A DNA stretch of 64,000 nucleotides from Acholoe squamosa (taxonomy: Eukaryota; Annelida; Polychaeta; Phyllodocida; Polynoidae), in the NCBI GenBank assembly GCA_949317995.1, contig OX439045.1:41497693-41561692 (forward strand). The letters run 5' to 3'. The position numbers and the translations under genes were made by a program. The notes below the pieces were generated by a model. That model was given only the letters and a program-made list of their open reading frames with translations. It did no database searches and had not been told where the DNA came from. Positions 32,733 through 45,119 of the stretch are shown in pieces; position 1 is the first letter of the stretch; each line of letters starts with the position of its first letter.

Positions 32733-35700
32733 TCAGAACATGACCAACATCCCCTGAAGGGATGGAGATGTCATCCGCTTATTACACTCTCCAACGCAGT
32801 GACAGTGGTGTTGTACTGCAGGAGGTGCGACCTAGAAGTAGGCATTAAGAAAGTCGACTTCCTTAAGACGACCCACTTAATATTACTAATTACCATTGCT
32901 GAAGTCCATGAAGTAGTGGTCACACCTCTTCCTGGACATTAAGACTCGTACTGTCATTTCCAACTGTCTTACTGGTAGTTCGAAGGAGCTTTGTAGGTGG
33001 CTACATCAATGTGAATAATTTAGACATCATTGAAGCACTACGCATAGTTACGCATATCTAGATATAATGACTTGCATTGTTAAAAAGGTGTTTGCAGAGG
33101 AGAGAATTCCAATGACCCTCTTTTTCAGTTTTGATTACTTACCCCCACAGGTTAGGTCGATGACACTACAAGGGTTGTCGTAGCCTCCCTTGTAGTCGGA
33201 GGGCACTGCAGTTCCGGGGGCACACTGGAGAGAGACGACATCTAGCGGGATCTGGCCGGCCACTACCCAGGGTTCAGACTGTACCACACAGCGCTTATAG
33301 CTACATTTGTTATCCTTGTTACGCAGATGCTGACCACGGTGTCGGCATCCTGAAAGTAAAAATCAACCAATATAATGTGTAACATGTTTTCATTAGAAAA
33401 TTATATACTTATGGGATTTACAAACAATTAGGCTACATTGATGTCATTTTTCGATCGATGCAAAATTCTTCCTCATCAAAAACTGTAGATGGTTTTTGTG
33501 TATCAACTGATGCTAATTGTCAAAAGCTGTTCTGTTTCTTATCTTTCTTTATTATAAGATTGAATAATTATACTGTTTTCTTTTGCTTTGAGGAGTTACA
33601 GCCAGTTTGTATCTTGGTTCAGACATTACAGGAATACCAGGCTACCACCTGACTGTAGCCCCTGTATCAATACAAGTGCATAATGACTATGGAATCGAGC
33701 AACAAGAAGGGTAGATCTAATCTATAAATCTAGCAGAATGCCCACAACGCTGCCATTACCTGTCTACATTGGCAAGGCAATTAGACAATAACATGACTTT
33801 GAGGGTATATTTTTGTACTCAACAGTTGAATGTAGAAAATGTGCGAAACCTTATCAACAACTTTTCACAAAATCCATCATTTCTTGCTACATTTGTATTT
33901 TGTAGAACACAGATATTCAACAAAGAGAAGACTCCAGAAAGCGCTACTAACCATTAGAAGGCTTCTTCATCACGGCCTTAGGTTCATAGGACCTTGGCTG
34001 CTCCTCTACCACGGGTTCTAGTTCGTCATAAGTTGGAGCGGCTGGCTCCTCATACATTGATGTCCTGGGTTCATCATAGGTTTGAGCCCCTGGTTCCTTA
34101 TAAGTCTCAGATTCGTCATAGGTTGGCTGCTCAGGTTCAGCATATGCTGGTGTTTTGGGTGGTGGTGAGTACTCAGCAGGAGCTGGTGCTGAAGGAGCAA
34201 AGAGAAAATAAATCAATCAATAAATAATTTCACAATATTTTAGATAGAGAAACGCCATAATTTTGTTTTCAGATTTACCCTAGGTAAAAATGAAAATGAA
34301 CTATATCATGTTAACATTCTAAATAACTATTTTTTTCAGTCGGAAAAAAGGTTTTTTTTACTAACGTTTTATCCACAAAGACTATTGCAAACCTTTTCAA
34401 ACGTTAAAAACAATATTTTTACCAAGTATGTTGGTTCTTACTGTTTTCTCTCCTCTTATACTAACCTCCACAGGAGCTATCGAAATCAGTACATGGAGTG
34501 TCATAGCCACCCTTGTAGCCATAGGGCACAGCAGTTCCAGGAGGACATTGCAGAGAGATTGTGTCCAGTGGGATCTTGCCCTCAACCTCCCAAGGCTCAG
34601 ACTGAACTACACAGCGCCTGTAACTGCACTTGTTGGATTCATCAGGAAGGTGCATGCCCCGTGCCAAACACTCTGTAATAATCGAATTTTAGTAATCAAA
34701 AGAACACCTAAGCATTTTATTGACTTTAGTACCAAAGGAGCCTGACTTTATAAAGAGAGGTCTCAGGAGAAGTATCAATTAATAGTGGGATTCAGTAAGT
34801 TAATTCTTGGTTTGTATCTACTGTATGATACAATGAAAAATATGATGACATTACTTTGAATTTATAATTGCTATCTTTTCATTGTGGTTCTGCCACTCAA
34901 TGCAAAGAAAACCGACCTGACTTTGGTGCTGGCTCGTATTTAGGTGCTGGCTGATACTTGGGTGCTGGTTTGTATTTTGGTGCTGGCTTATACTTGGGTG
35001 CTTGCTCATACTTGGGTGCTGGCTCATACTTCGGAAGTTCAGGTGCAGGGTAGGCTTCAGGCTCTTCCCTCTTCGGTTTGGAGTAGGAGAGGGTCTTTGC
35101 AGGTGCACTGTAGCTCTTGGAAGGTGCTTTGTGAGAATAAGCAAATCAAAGTATTCTTTAGGACAAAAGAATAAATAATGCACATATTTTTATAAACATA
35201 ATGTTTTAACGAAAATTAATGTCAAAGGTAGTGGTAATTTTTTTTTAGAAATTCCAGACCCCTATCAGGGGGATGAAAAAATCTTTGGCATGTGCAAAGG
35301 TTCACCAACTTCCCTGTTGTTAGGATATTAACACTTTTTAAGATCATAAACAGTACAATTATTGCCATGCAACTGTTTCTCTGTAATATCATAGTATATC
35401 TATCACTCAGATCACATCTTTAGAGATATTGTGCTAATGGGAAAATTTTAAATCTCCAGTTGAATATTTTCATATCCAGTCTATCCCTTTACTTACCTCC
35501 ACAGGAGCTATCAAAAACAGTACATGGGGTGTCATAGCCACCCTTATAGCCATAGGGTACAGCGGTTCCAGGAGGACATTGCAGAGAGATTGTGTCCAGT
35601 GGGATCTTGCCCTCAACCTCCCAAGGCTCAGACTGTACTACACAGCGCCTGTAACTGCACTTGTTGGATTCATCAGGAAGGTGCATGCCCCGTGCCAAAC

Positions 35701-38700
35701 ACTCTGTGATAATGAAATCTTGGTGATTACAAGAACAACTAAAATTTTACAATGATAAATATGATGATATTACTTTGCATTTAGAATTGCTATCTATTTA
35801 TTGTGGTTCCTCCACTCATTGCAAAGACAACCTACCTGACTTTGGTGCTGGTTTGTATTTGGGTGCTGGCTCATATTTGGGAGCTGGCTGATACTTGGGT
35901 GCTGGTTTAAGTTGTGGTGCTGGTTTGTATTTGGGTGCTGGCTCATACTTGGGTGCTGGCTTGTACTTGCGAGGCTCAGATGCAGGGTAGGATTCAGACT
36001 CTTCCTCTTTAGGTTTTGAGTAAGAGGGAGTCTTGGCAGGTGCACTATATCCCTTAGATTGTGCTTTGTAAGTGTGAGAAGAACAAAAGAATAAGATGAT
36101 GCATCAATCAAATCATTTTTGTAGGATTAGCAAATTCAGTTAGGCATAATAAACATATTTAGATAGGTAGGGTGTTTTCATGACTACAGGACAAATATTG
36201 CCATGCTATATTTTCTGTGTAATATAATTTATGACTCAGATCGCATCTATGGAGACATCATGCTTAGGAGAAAGCTTGAAATCTCCATTATGAGTTGATT
36301 GAATGCTTTCATTTCCATTCTCTTTTCTCACTAACCTCCACAGGAGCTATCAAAAGCAGTACATGGAGTGTCATAGCCACCCTTGTAGCCATAGGGTACA
36401 GCAGTTCCAGGGGGACAGTCCAGGGAGATCTCATCCAGTGGGATCTCACCCTCCACCTCCCAAGGCTCAGACTGAACTATACACCGCCTGTACTTGCACT
36501 TGTTGGATTTGTCAGGAAGGTGCAGGCCCCGTGCCTTACATTCTGAAAGGTTCATAATTATGTATATACATTCACCCCTATATAGACGCAGGTTAGATGC
36601 GGGTATCTGAAGTGCCCTGAGTTTGCAGCTGTCAAATGTCAGGAAAATCTGAATGTCCTATATCATGTTGAATTACAGTGCCTGTCATGCATTTTATGGT
36701 TCTCTTCTCGCCAAGAGTGCACGTTTTGTTTCCAATATGCCATATAGGCCTAAGTAGGTGCACAAAGCTTAGCCTTTAGGGCCTATATACCTGATAATCA
36801 TAAGCTGTATTTCACTCTAACCTTAGGGGGCTACATATCTATAGCCTATATGCTGCAGATTCCACTACTACACGTACCTGTTATGATTATTTTATTCAGC
36901 TTTAGGACAGGGATAGGATGTTGATATTACCCTTAACATGCAACACTTCAGTGCCAGCGACAACTAATACAAGTCATGTAGGCAGTCATTCATGCTACAT
37001 GTCACCTACCTGACTGAGGCTCTGGTGCCTCATATTTGGGTGCTGGTTTATGCACTGGAGCCGGCTTGTAGCTAGGCTCTGGTTTGGCTTGAGCTGGGGT
37101 GTACTTAAGAATAGCAGCTGCAACATCGTAAGACATTTCATAGTTATGGAATGGCATTTCAATTGAACCACACTATAAATACATGTATAGCTTCTAAAAT
37201 TAATTAAACTATATAGATATCTTATTGATGTTACAAAATCATTTCTTAACATACAAGGTCTGCATCCTCCATTGAGATTTCAAGTTGTATGACTGTGCGA
37301 GATCATAATGCATTAAGAAATGACCTCCTGGTCCTCCATAAGATTCAATGTCCAATACTTACGGAGGCAAGCCTCATCGAGGTTGACACAAGGGTTTTCC
37401 TCGCCACCTGGGAAGTCATGTGAGACGGAGGTGCCAGGGGCACAGGGCTGACTGATGATATCCAGGGGGATCTCTCCATACTCCTCCCATGGCTCAGACT
37501 GAACCACACAACGACGGTAGTTACATTTGTTGGTAGGGTCCCGAAGGTACTGGCCTCTAAACGTACAGTCTGACAGGAAAAAAAGATAAGTAGATTATGA
37601 TCATACATGCGATGGAAAATACTTGGTATGGGATTTAAATACACACAATGGACTACTGGCGGTTGTCTCACCCAAACATATTTTATATACAGTCACTTCC
37701 CCAGGTATCCTTAATTACTAGTTTAGACTAACCAAACTGTCCTTTCTCCAAGAGAATAACACTCAGATTTCCTAAGGAATAATGTGAGTTAATACAGCTG
37801 CTATCTGTTCCAGGAGAGTCAACTACCCATCATTGGTCAGTTCAAGGGTTCATTGCAATTCAAATGTGTTTTTATAATGTATTGTTCTTTGTCTTTGAGA
37901 GGGGTTTTTCGCAAAAGTTGTGTCTCAAAGGTAAATGAATTCTCAATATACTTACAGTTATTACATAAGACACACATACAAACTGGTTTGGTCATTTGAA
38001 TCCACAACACCCAGCCAGCACGCCCAGATTGGACCCAAATGGGGTTCCTTTGGGCTCTCTGGGATGGTCAGAGGTGGGTTCAAGCTAGTAAATGTCCGAG
38101 CTGACAGATGGGGCCCAGGTGGGCTAGCCCAAAAACCTCTTTTCACTGTTCCGCTCCTCTCATAGCATTGGTAATATTCCTAAATGGGCCCCATCCGTCA
38201 GCCCAGACATTTACCAGCATGAGTCCACGTCTGGGCCAGCCCAGAAAGCCTAGAGGAATCCCATCTGAGTTCCATGTGGGTGTGCTAGCTGAGCACCCAC
38301 TGAGAAAATCCCGAGATGTTCATGAAATCGTTTAAGATTGTTTTGCTTCAAGAATAGTGATATGGCATTTTGACACATTTGTCTATGTTTACGATTTTTA
38401 ATCTATAAACATTTATTTCAAAATAATCACAATTCCTTTTTGAACTTTCGCATGTCATGCTTAGAAATCAACATGTGCAGTAAATGGAAGTTAAAAAAAA
38501 AGAAAGAAAGGAATATTGATGACTATGGACGATAAGTAATTATTTCTTGATATCCCCCCTCACTAGTTAACACTCACGATGCCTTTGTTTGATAGAAGAC
38601 TGAGCCCATAATGCCTTGCTATATTTGAGCATACAAAGGGGATACGCAATAAAACAACTCATTATCATGCAGTTATGTGTGCATGAGTGGGAAATACACA

Positions 38701-39849
38701 TCCCACATACACCAAGTGATCAGGAATAGTTTTTTTTCCTTCTCAATAGCTAGTCAATGGCAATCAGAAATGCCTGGGGCTATCCTTGCAGACACAATCG
38801 TGTATCGGGCATACCTTAGTGAGACCCATTGTTCGTACTGTGCATTGTCTATCCTTAATTACTCTCAATGATGGTCACATTCTTATTGATTCCCGTTATG
38901 TGGGTAACCCAAGTCTCCATTGGCATGGGCTATGGTTAATGGCTAGTCTTTGTGGATGTTCAGGAGGGTCTTGCAAAAAAACAACAACACGATAACCAAA
39001 AAGTAAAACGTGCACGTTTGCGTGTTCACAAACTCTCTTAGGTGAAATGTGCATGTTTTTTTACAACTGGAAAAGTTTTTTCATGCATAGAGCTGCTGTA
39101 ATTCTTTTTGTCAATACTATAAAAAATAGTTTTTCCATGCATGTTTCTATCAGTTCGGAAATTCAACAGGTTCTTCCTCGTCTTCTTTTAGCAAGACCCT
39201 TCAGGTGTCCCTAGATCTCTGAACCACTTATCGTTTTTTCTTGTAATTAAGTGAAATCAACTGACACTATTGATACTGGTACTGCAGCATTTACTTACTG
39301 CTACAAGTCTTTGGTTTATTCCAAAGACATGAATCTAAAATGTTGGTTATAAGATGAACATATCTTACCTCCATTGGGCTTGTACTTGATCGGCTTTGCC
39401 TCCACATTATAGGTCACTTGATGTTTCACCTCGTAGGTTGGGGCCTTGTAGGATGGGGCCTCATAGGAAGGGGCCTCGTAGGATGGGGCTTCATAAGACG
39501 GAGCCTTGTGTGACTGCTCCTCATATGAAGGAGCCTTATAGGTAGTTTTCTCATATGAAGATGTCTCGTAGGAAGGCTTCTTATATGAAGGTGCCTCGTG
39601 AGAAGATTTCCCATATGATGCAGATTCGTAAGAATTGCCATAAGATGACGAAGGTCTGTAAGCAGATGGAGGAGGTTTATATTTGCTACTCAAAGGTACG
39701 TAAAAGGATCCACGTTTAAAAGTGTTATGTCTGGGAGGATAATGACCCCTCTCCCGGTAGTGAAGGCCATGGCCCTGACTGGAGCCAAGGAGGCTGGCAA
39801 AAAGTGCAGCTGCCAAGAGGGGCGCGAAAAGGTGCAAAAACGGTGGCAT
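32733..39849 (-). CDS. Secreted modular matrix-type protein with five six-cysteine domains
   Basis: Ten exons are well supported: 39849-39369, 37569-37363, 37117-37010, 36542-36336, 36063-35836, 35703-35497, 35126-34917, 34672-34466, 34188-33952 and 33349-33143. A possible last exon is 32815-32733. Every junction is GT-AG and phase 1, and the full model sums to 794 codons. Exon 1 encodes signal peptide LLAAALFASLLGSSQG and about 120 residues rich in Tyr and Ser, with SYEAP, SYKAP and TYKAP repeats. Five 207-bp exons encode a domain with pattern C-x13-C-x4-C-x21-C-x17-C-x6-C, containing VVQSEPW, IPLD, PGTAV and GGYD.PC. Between domains 1-5 lie linkers of 36-79 residues, three with YKPAPKYEPAP-type repeats. 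The domain recalls chitin-binding type 2 but the spacing differs. The Tyr/Pro repeats recall adhesive or cuticle proteins. Secretion is well supported; the role is inference. The terminal exon is the weakest part. Confidence 0.8.
34420..36340 (-). repeat. Tandem internal duplication of linker plus domain unit
   Basis: Domain exons 35497-35703 and 34466-34672 are almost identical at DNA level (about 9 differences in 207 bp). The linker exons 35836-36063 and 34917-35126 and the adjoining intron sequence (for example near 35770-35830 and 34860-34915) also match. The unit is about 1 kb. Domain 36336-36542 is a more diverged copy. Confidence 0.75.
38010..38293. mobile_element. Foldback element with ~108-bp arms in intron 1 of the matrix gene
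   Basis: The left arm (38010-38117) and right arm (38185-38293) are inverted copies, for example GACAGATGGGGCCCA versus TGGGCCCCATCCGTC, around a 67-bp loop. Matches continue with scattered mismatches along both arms. No coding capacity. Confidence 0.75.
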
Positions 39850-39925
39850 GGTTAAGACAAGTGTCCGGTATCCTCAATGTGCTGTCTCCCACCCCACAGA
39901 GCCGGCTCCTCCACCTCTCTGTACT

Positions 39926-39932
39926 GTTATAG
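39926..39932 (-). promoter_or_regulatory. Possible TATA box of the modular matrix gene
   Basis: CTATAAC on the minus strand, 77 bp upstream of the ATG at 39849. The distance fits a short leader. Confidence 0.4.
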
Positions 39933-39959
39933 GTCCCCATTCACACTCATACTAAGCCT

Positions 39960-42900
39960 GTGATTGGTCAGATCAGCAGTCCCTCTTCCCTCCCACCCAC
40001 AACTCTGTCTACCTACCTGGATCATGTAGTGGACAGGTTGACCTCTTGCCGCCTTCCTGACCTGGGACGGTCACACCCAGGAGCCGTTACACCTATCCAT
40101 AGTCTACTCCAACAGCAAATGTGCTGGGGCATTGTATTGGGTGCTAGTTTTGTGAACTTAGCCAATGCTGGGATCGTCTGGATTCCCAGAAAATCAAGAG
40201 GGGTATAGTTTATTAGTATTATTGAGAATTACTCTCCAGAGCTGACTACCATAATTACCTGGTCAAAAATAGGCTATACATATACTAGCACTATGCTAAT
40301 TGATGCGAAAATGAATGGTCTGACAGGTTTACAGGTTCATTGATCATTTAATCTCAACTTAAAGTAATCTAGGTACCTACCATGGTGTTAGAAATGAAAA
40401 AGGGTTAACTTTTAAACAATGGTCTAACAATAAACATGAACAGTGTGAATGCGGCTGACTTAATTGATATACAATCAGCTGCCATATTGTGACCTCATAG
40501 AGAACATATAGAGAACTGGTATTGCTGGGTGGGTATAGCAGGAGTACAATAAAGGCAAACTGATGGATCACCATGGTGACAATGTCACAAAGGATGGTTG
40601 GTGTGTATGGGCTAGTAGTATGTATAACTTTAATTCAATTTGGTGTTAATAACACGAGTGAGAGAAATCTTAACAAAATTCATAGTAATCTTTTTGGACT
40701 ACATGTATATTTTACCAATTAAAATACAAAGATAAATCACAATAGATGATACATTGATATAGAAGTTAAATAAGGGTTGTTGGGTGCCAAGAAACAATGT
40801 ATGTATATTCTCACCGTTTTAATTGAACAAATGGCCTGGTGCGGTGCTATTCATCACTGGAGGGGCCAGAGATGTGAATGTCATCTCTGATCAAGGACGG
40901 TGGTGTGAGACAATGCTACATGTCACTATGGGTCAGGGCAGGGCAGACTGAAACAGCCACACTCACCAGTCCACTACATGTTACCTATAGGGAAAAAATA
41001 CAGGTTTCTGAATTAAGCTTGGGTATGAACCAACATGACTGGATTTTCAAGTAGAGACATAAAATATGAGATATTTAATCATTCCCGGAATAGTAAAAGG
41101 ATGATTAACAATATTTGAATATACTGTCTAAAAGTTAAATACCAGAATTCGGTCTGGTCGTTCTGCCATCTGATCACCTTTCGATTTGCAATTTGACATA
41201 AACGCATCATGGGAATCTAGGTCATAATTTACAATGAAAAGCCATTAGAAGGAACAGTTGTTATTAAATATTGAAGTGAACTTTTATTGTCTGTGTCATC
41301 TATGCATGTCATCAATCCAAAGCCACCTCTATGTTGCCGTTATGAATGCAAATATACATCATGTACACGTAGGATACGTTCAATTCTGTATTTCCGTTTA
41401 CACTCATATTGGGATCTAAAATTTCTCTTGTAGTATTTCACAGATTAAAGTGCAAATACATAATATAGCTGATGAACACTTAGAGAATTTGAAAAGTATG
41501 AAAATGAGATTATTTATCCTCAGTTATCTGTGTCCGATTTCATAACCCTACATGATAATGTCTAATAACAACTTCTAGGTCAGCACAAAAACAGCTCAGT
41601 ATTGAATCAACATTAATAAGTGGCTGATCAATATGAATCCAATGTTAGTTCAATGTTCTGGGGCTGTTCCCATCTTCATTCATTAAGCCTCTACCTAGGA
41701 TATAAGAGAAGGAAATCAGTGCGATCTTTGAGAATATGACTACACTGGTTTCCTGCTATACAACTATAGTGGTTCATTGTTCAGTTTTACGAGGATACCT
41801 GGTAGATTCAAGAGTTATTATATCTAAGTTCATGGCAGACATGTTAGGTGCATTTGGAGTCTATGCAAGACTGTCATATTTTGGGCATTCAAGTACTTGT
41901 ACGGCAATGGACTACCCTCACAAGATGAACTACTGTATAAATGATTTGATTTAAATGTAGGCCCATATTCAGCTGATGTTGGAGACAAACATCGGATAAG
42001 GGCATTTGAGAGGATAATAGCCTTCAATCTGAATCTTGAAGGGATCATTAAGATAATTGGTTCTCTGAACTATTAAAATACGCATGAAAGAGGAACAGAC
42101 TAGACCATGTAATGTTGTTTTTTTTTTCATCAAACCTTTTATTATTATGCTCCTCCAGCAGTGTGTGGCTTTATTGGGCAGGTGTTCATTTTTATGTACG
42201 TAATCTGACACGTTCTACTAATATGTACACATTCTGGAGGCTGTTCAAGATTAACCAAGGAGAGCACTAAGTACTTACCTGTATCCTCTCACATTAAAAA
42301 TGCCATGCTCTGCTTCACCATTCAATGTCTACTAACCACATAAGACATTAGACACATCTTCGTGCTCGTTTTGAGTAGCTATCATCTTCTTTGAAAGGTA
42401 CTTGTACCTGCAAAATGAAAACAAATCAGGACTGAAAAGAAAGTGACTGCTGCAGATAATGCACATCTTAGGCAAAACTACATTTTCCCCTATGTGCAAC
42501 ACCCTCCAGACCTACCCAAAGGCGGTGTGATGCTTTTTAGCTCAGAAGTGAATGGCATGAACCAGCAAGATTATATTTGTGGAACGTGTCTGGACTGGAG
42601 TATATAGTTAGAAATTTAGATCGCCCAATATACCATATCAAGCCACACGTTCCATATATTTTCATCACCTAAACTGGTCACTAGGTCATGGTTATTTAGA
42701 TGAAAAGGGTTATGACAACTTTTTTGTGTAAAACCATGAAACTGTAACTTGATATTCGTCCCTTTGACTGCGTTTGAATGTACAGCAATAACCCTAATGC
42801 CATCCTTAACTTTTACATAACAGCTTAATATTTCGATGCTACACTCATTTATAGCCACATTGCTATATGAATAGTGTTCCAATCGCAGGGCATGCCATTC

Positions 42901-44120
42901 ATAATACATTTAATTAATTGCAATGAACCATAAAGTTGACAAGGTTGATGAACGCTTTATAATATACAAGCCAATAAAGTAATGACACATGCTTCATGAA
43001 TGTAGCTTCTATGTGCACTACATACCTACACCAGGGTGGGGTGGGGGGGGGGGGGGTCAATCCACCGCAGAACGTTAGACCCTATAGACGGGTGCACCCT
43101 AGTTAGTAATGTCATAAAATCGGTAAACCAGTGACAGGATCTGCGAAAAGGTTCCTTAGTGCAGGGTGTATTAAGGCCCCTATTCCCAGTACATGTTATT
43201 ATCAATACAGATGCTATGCCACTCCACACAAACATTAATTGTCATTGTTGATAAGATTTTCACAGGGCCAATCACCTCTCTGTCCATCTATACATTAAAA
43301 AAAATGAAACAATCGAAGTATCTTCACAACCTACAGCCATGCAGGATATCACTGCCTTATTGGTATGCTGAGACTGCGGGACATTAAAATCTATACTGGG
43401 CACTCTTAAAGTTTTAAGAGATCTTAAACATCCTGGGCAAGATAATGTACGCTGATCATCACACTGTGACCATGTTCCTATGGTCCTTATCAACACTTTA
43501 ATAGCTAAAGTACCATAATAAATATAAAAAAACAACTCTACAAGCATTGGATTCTTACTTTTATTTCTAGTGGTTCTCAAAATGTTATTCCCTCTTTGAC
43601 ATGAATAACTCCACTACACCTTTTTTTTTTTTTTGCATTTGTAATCTTACCCCTTTTTTATTTCATTCAATTACTTTCGCCCTTCTGTGCTACTGCAAGT
43701 AAGAAGCTTTGTGATGAGAGTCCATCTCTGAGCGTCAGGCAATTTGTATACATAATTCCTGAACATGGATACCGAATCCAGTTGATCCCCAACAATTCCC
43801 GGTAAAGCGCTCGTTAGACTCTTACTTCCTGAAATATACATAACTATATAGACGGCAGGTAAAATTTACATTAGTAATCAGGGTTTGACTCCAGGTCATT
43901 CAAGGTCACGGGTCAAATCTTAGGTCACATGACCTGACTGGTAGTTTCCTGGCTCTCCCTAGTTGATTGAGTAGGCGCTATAGATTTGTACACTTTAAAA
44001 TTAATGTAGAGCAAGTGGACATCTCTCACTAAGCTCTGGGATACGGCCATAATGTGGCAAGCGAAATGTTTACCACCGAGCTCGGAGTTATTATCTCTAA
44101 TATCAGTTTCAGGAGTTGAT
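39960..44120. other. Gene-free stretch
   Basis: Mostly short frames with no recognisable domain. A G homopolymer run lies at 43036-43058. A fragment of the AACGTTGA-type repeat lies at 41600-41660. No gene is supported. Confidence 0.4.
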
Positions 44121-44122
44121 AC

Positions 44123-45117
44123 TGCAGTTTTGTAACTTCGATCTCACAGTTTAAAACTTCGATCTCACAGTTTAAAAATTCGATCTCACACACTGAAAAG
44201 ATAAGGCTTAAAAAGGTACTCTGTAGTGATGACTTTTTGTCATCTTATTGATGAGCCCGAGGGGGAGTACCCGGTGATCTTTGAACTAATCATATGTGAT
44301 CACCATGGGTGATCATATGTGATGACCTGTCTGAACAGATCAGAGGGGAGCATGTAAATGATTGTTTGTCATTAATGAGTATCTTTTTGATTATCATTTC
44401 CAACAATTGCATAATTACCCCCTTCCCTCCCCACAACCAAGCATTTATTGTGGGCATTTACTGCTAACTTATAAATGCCCTAAAGGGACATATTAGATGT
44501 GTATAACAAATGTCAGCTTGTACCCATGGTTGTAAGTATAGTTTCAGTTACAAAAGAGGTGCCCATCTTTAAACATGCTTGTACCTTTGATAATGTTGCC
44601 TAAATTTCTTTTCATATCATCTGATATTCAAGTGTGGTGATATTCTTCACATCTTCTACCTTATAAACACCCATTATCAAGTGGATTAGTGATAATAATC
44701 AATATATTCAACATAGTACATATTGTATTTTCCATTATTGTATACTAGGGCCCCCTGGTGGCAGAAAGTGATGACCCAAGGTGATCAACATGATCACCTT
44801 GGGTCATCACATTGATGACCCAAGGTCTCCTTCGGTCATCACTTTGATGACCCATGGTGATCAACATGATTACCTTGGGTCATCAACATGGAAAGAGGAC
44901 CTTAAGTCATCTGTACTGATCACCTTCATAGAGATCCATCTTTTCAGTGCAGTTTGAAACTCTGCTCTCACAGTTTAAAACTTTGATCTCATAGTTTAAA
45001 ACTTTGATCTCACAGTTTAAAACTCTGATCTCACAGTTTAAAACTTTGATCTCATAGTTTAAAACTCTAATCTCACAGTTTAAAACTCTGATCTCACAGT
45101 TTAAAACTCCGATCTCG
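44123..45117. repeat. 21-bp minisatellite blocks flanking GATCACC palindromes
   Basis: About three units of AACTTCGATCTCACAGTTTA lie at 44123-44202 and about eight units of ACAGTTTAAAACTCTGATCTC at 44949-45117. Between them are palindromes such as AAGGTGATCAACATGATCACCTT (44776-44798) and GATCATATGTGATGACC. The segment is probably one structured repeat element. A CCCCCTGGTGGC motif lies at 44751-44762. Confidence 0.65.
44748..44763 (-). promoter_or_regulatory. CTCF-like motif
   Basis: GGGCCCCCTGGTGGCAG contains the core CCCCCTGGTGGC, matching the inverse of the CTCF consensus. It is located inside a repeat block. Confidence 0.3.
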
Positions 45118-45119
45118 AG

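Noticed and set aside
34385-36557. Several plus-strand frames of 60-105 codons
   Set aside because: Shadows of the minus-strand domain and linker exons.
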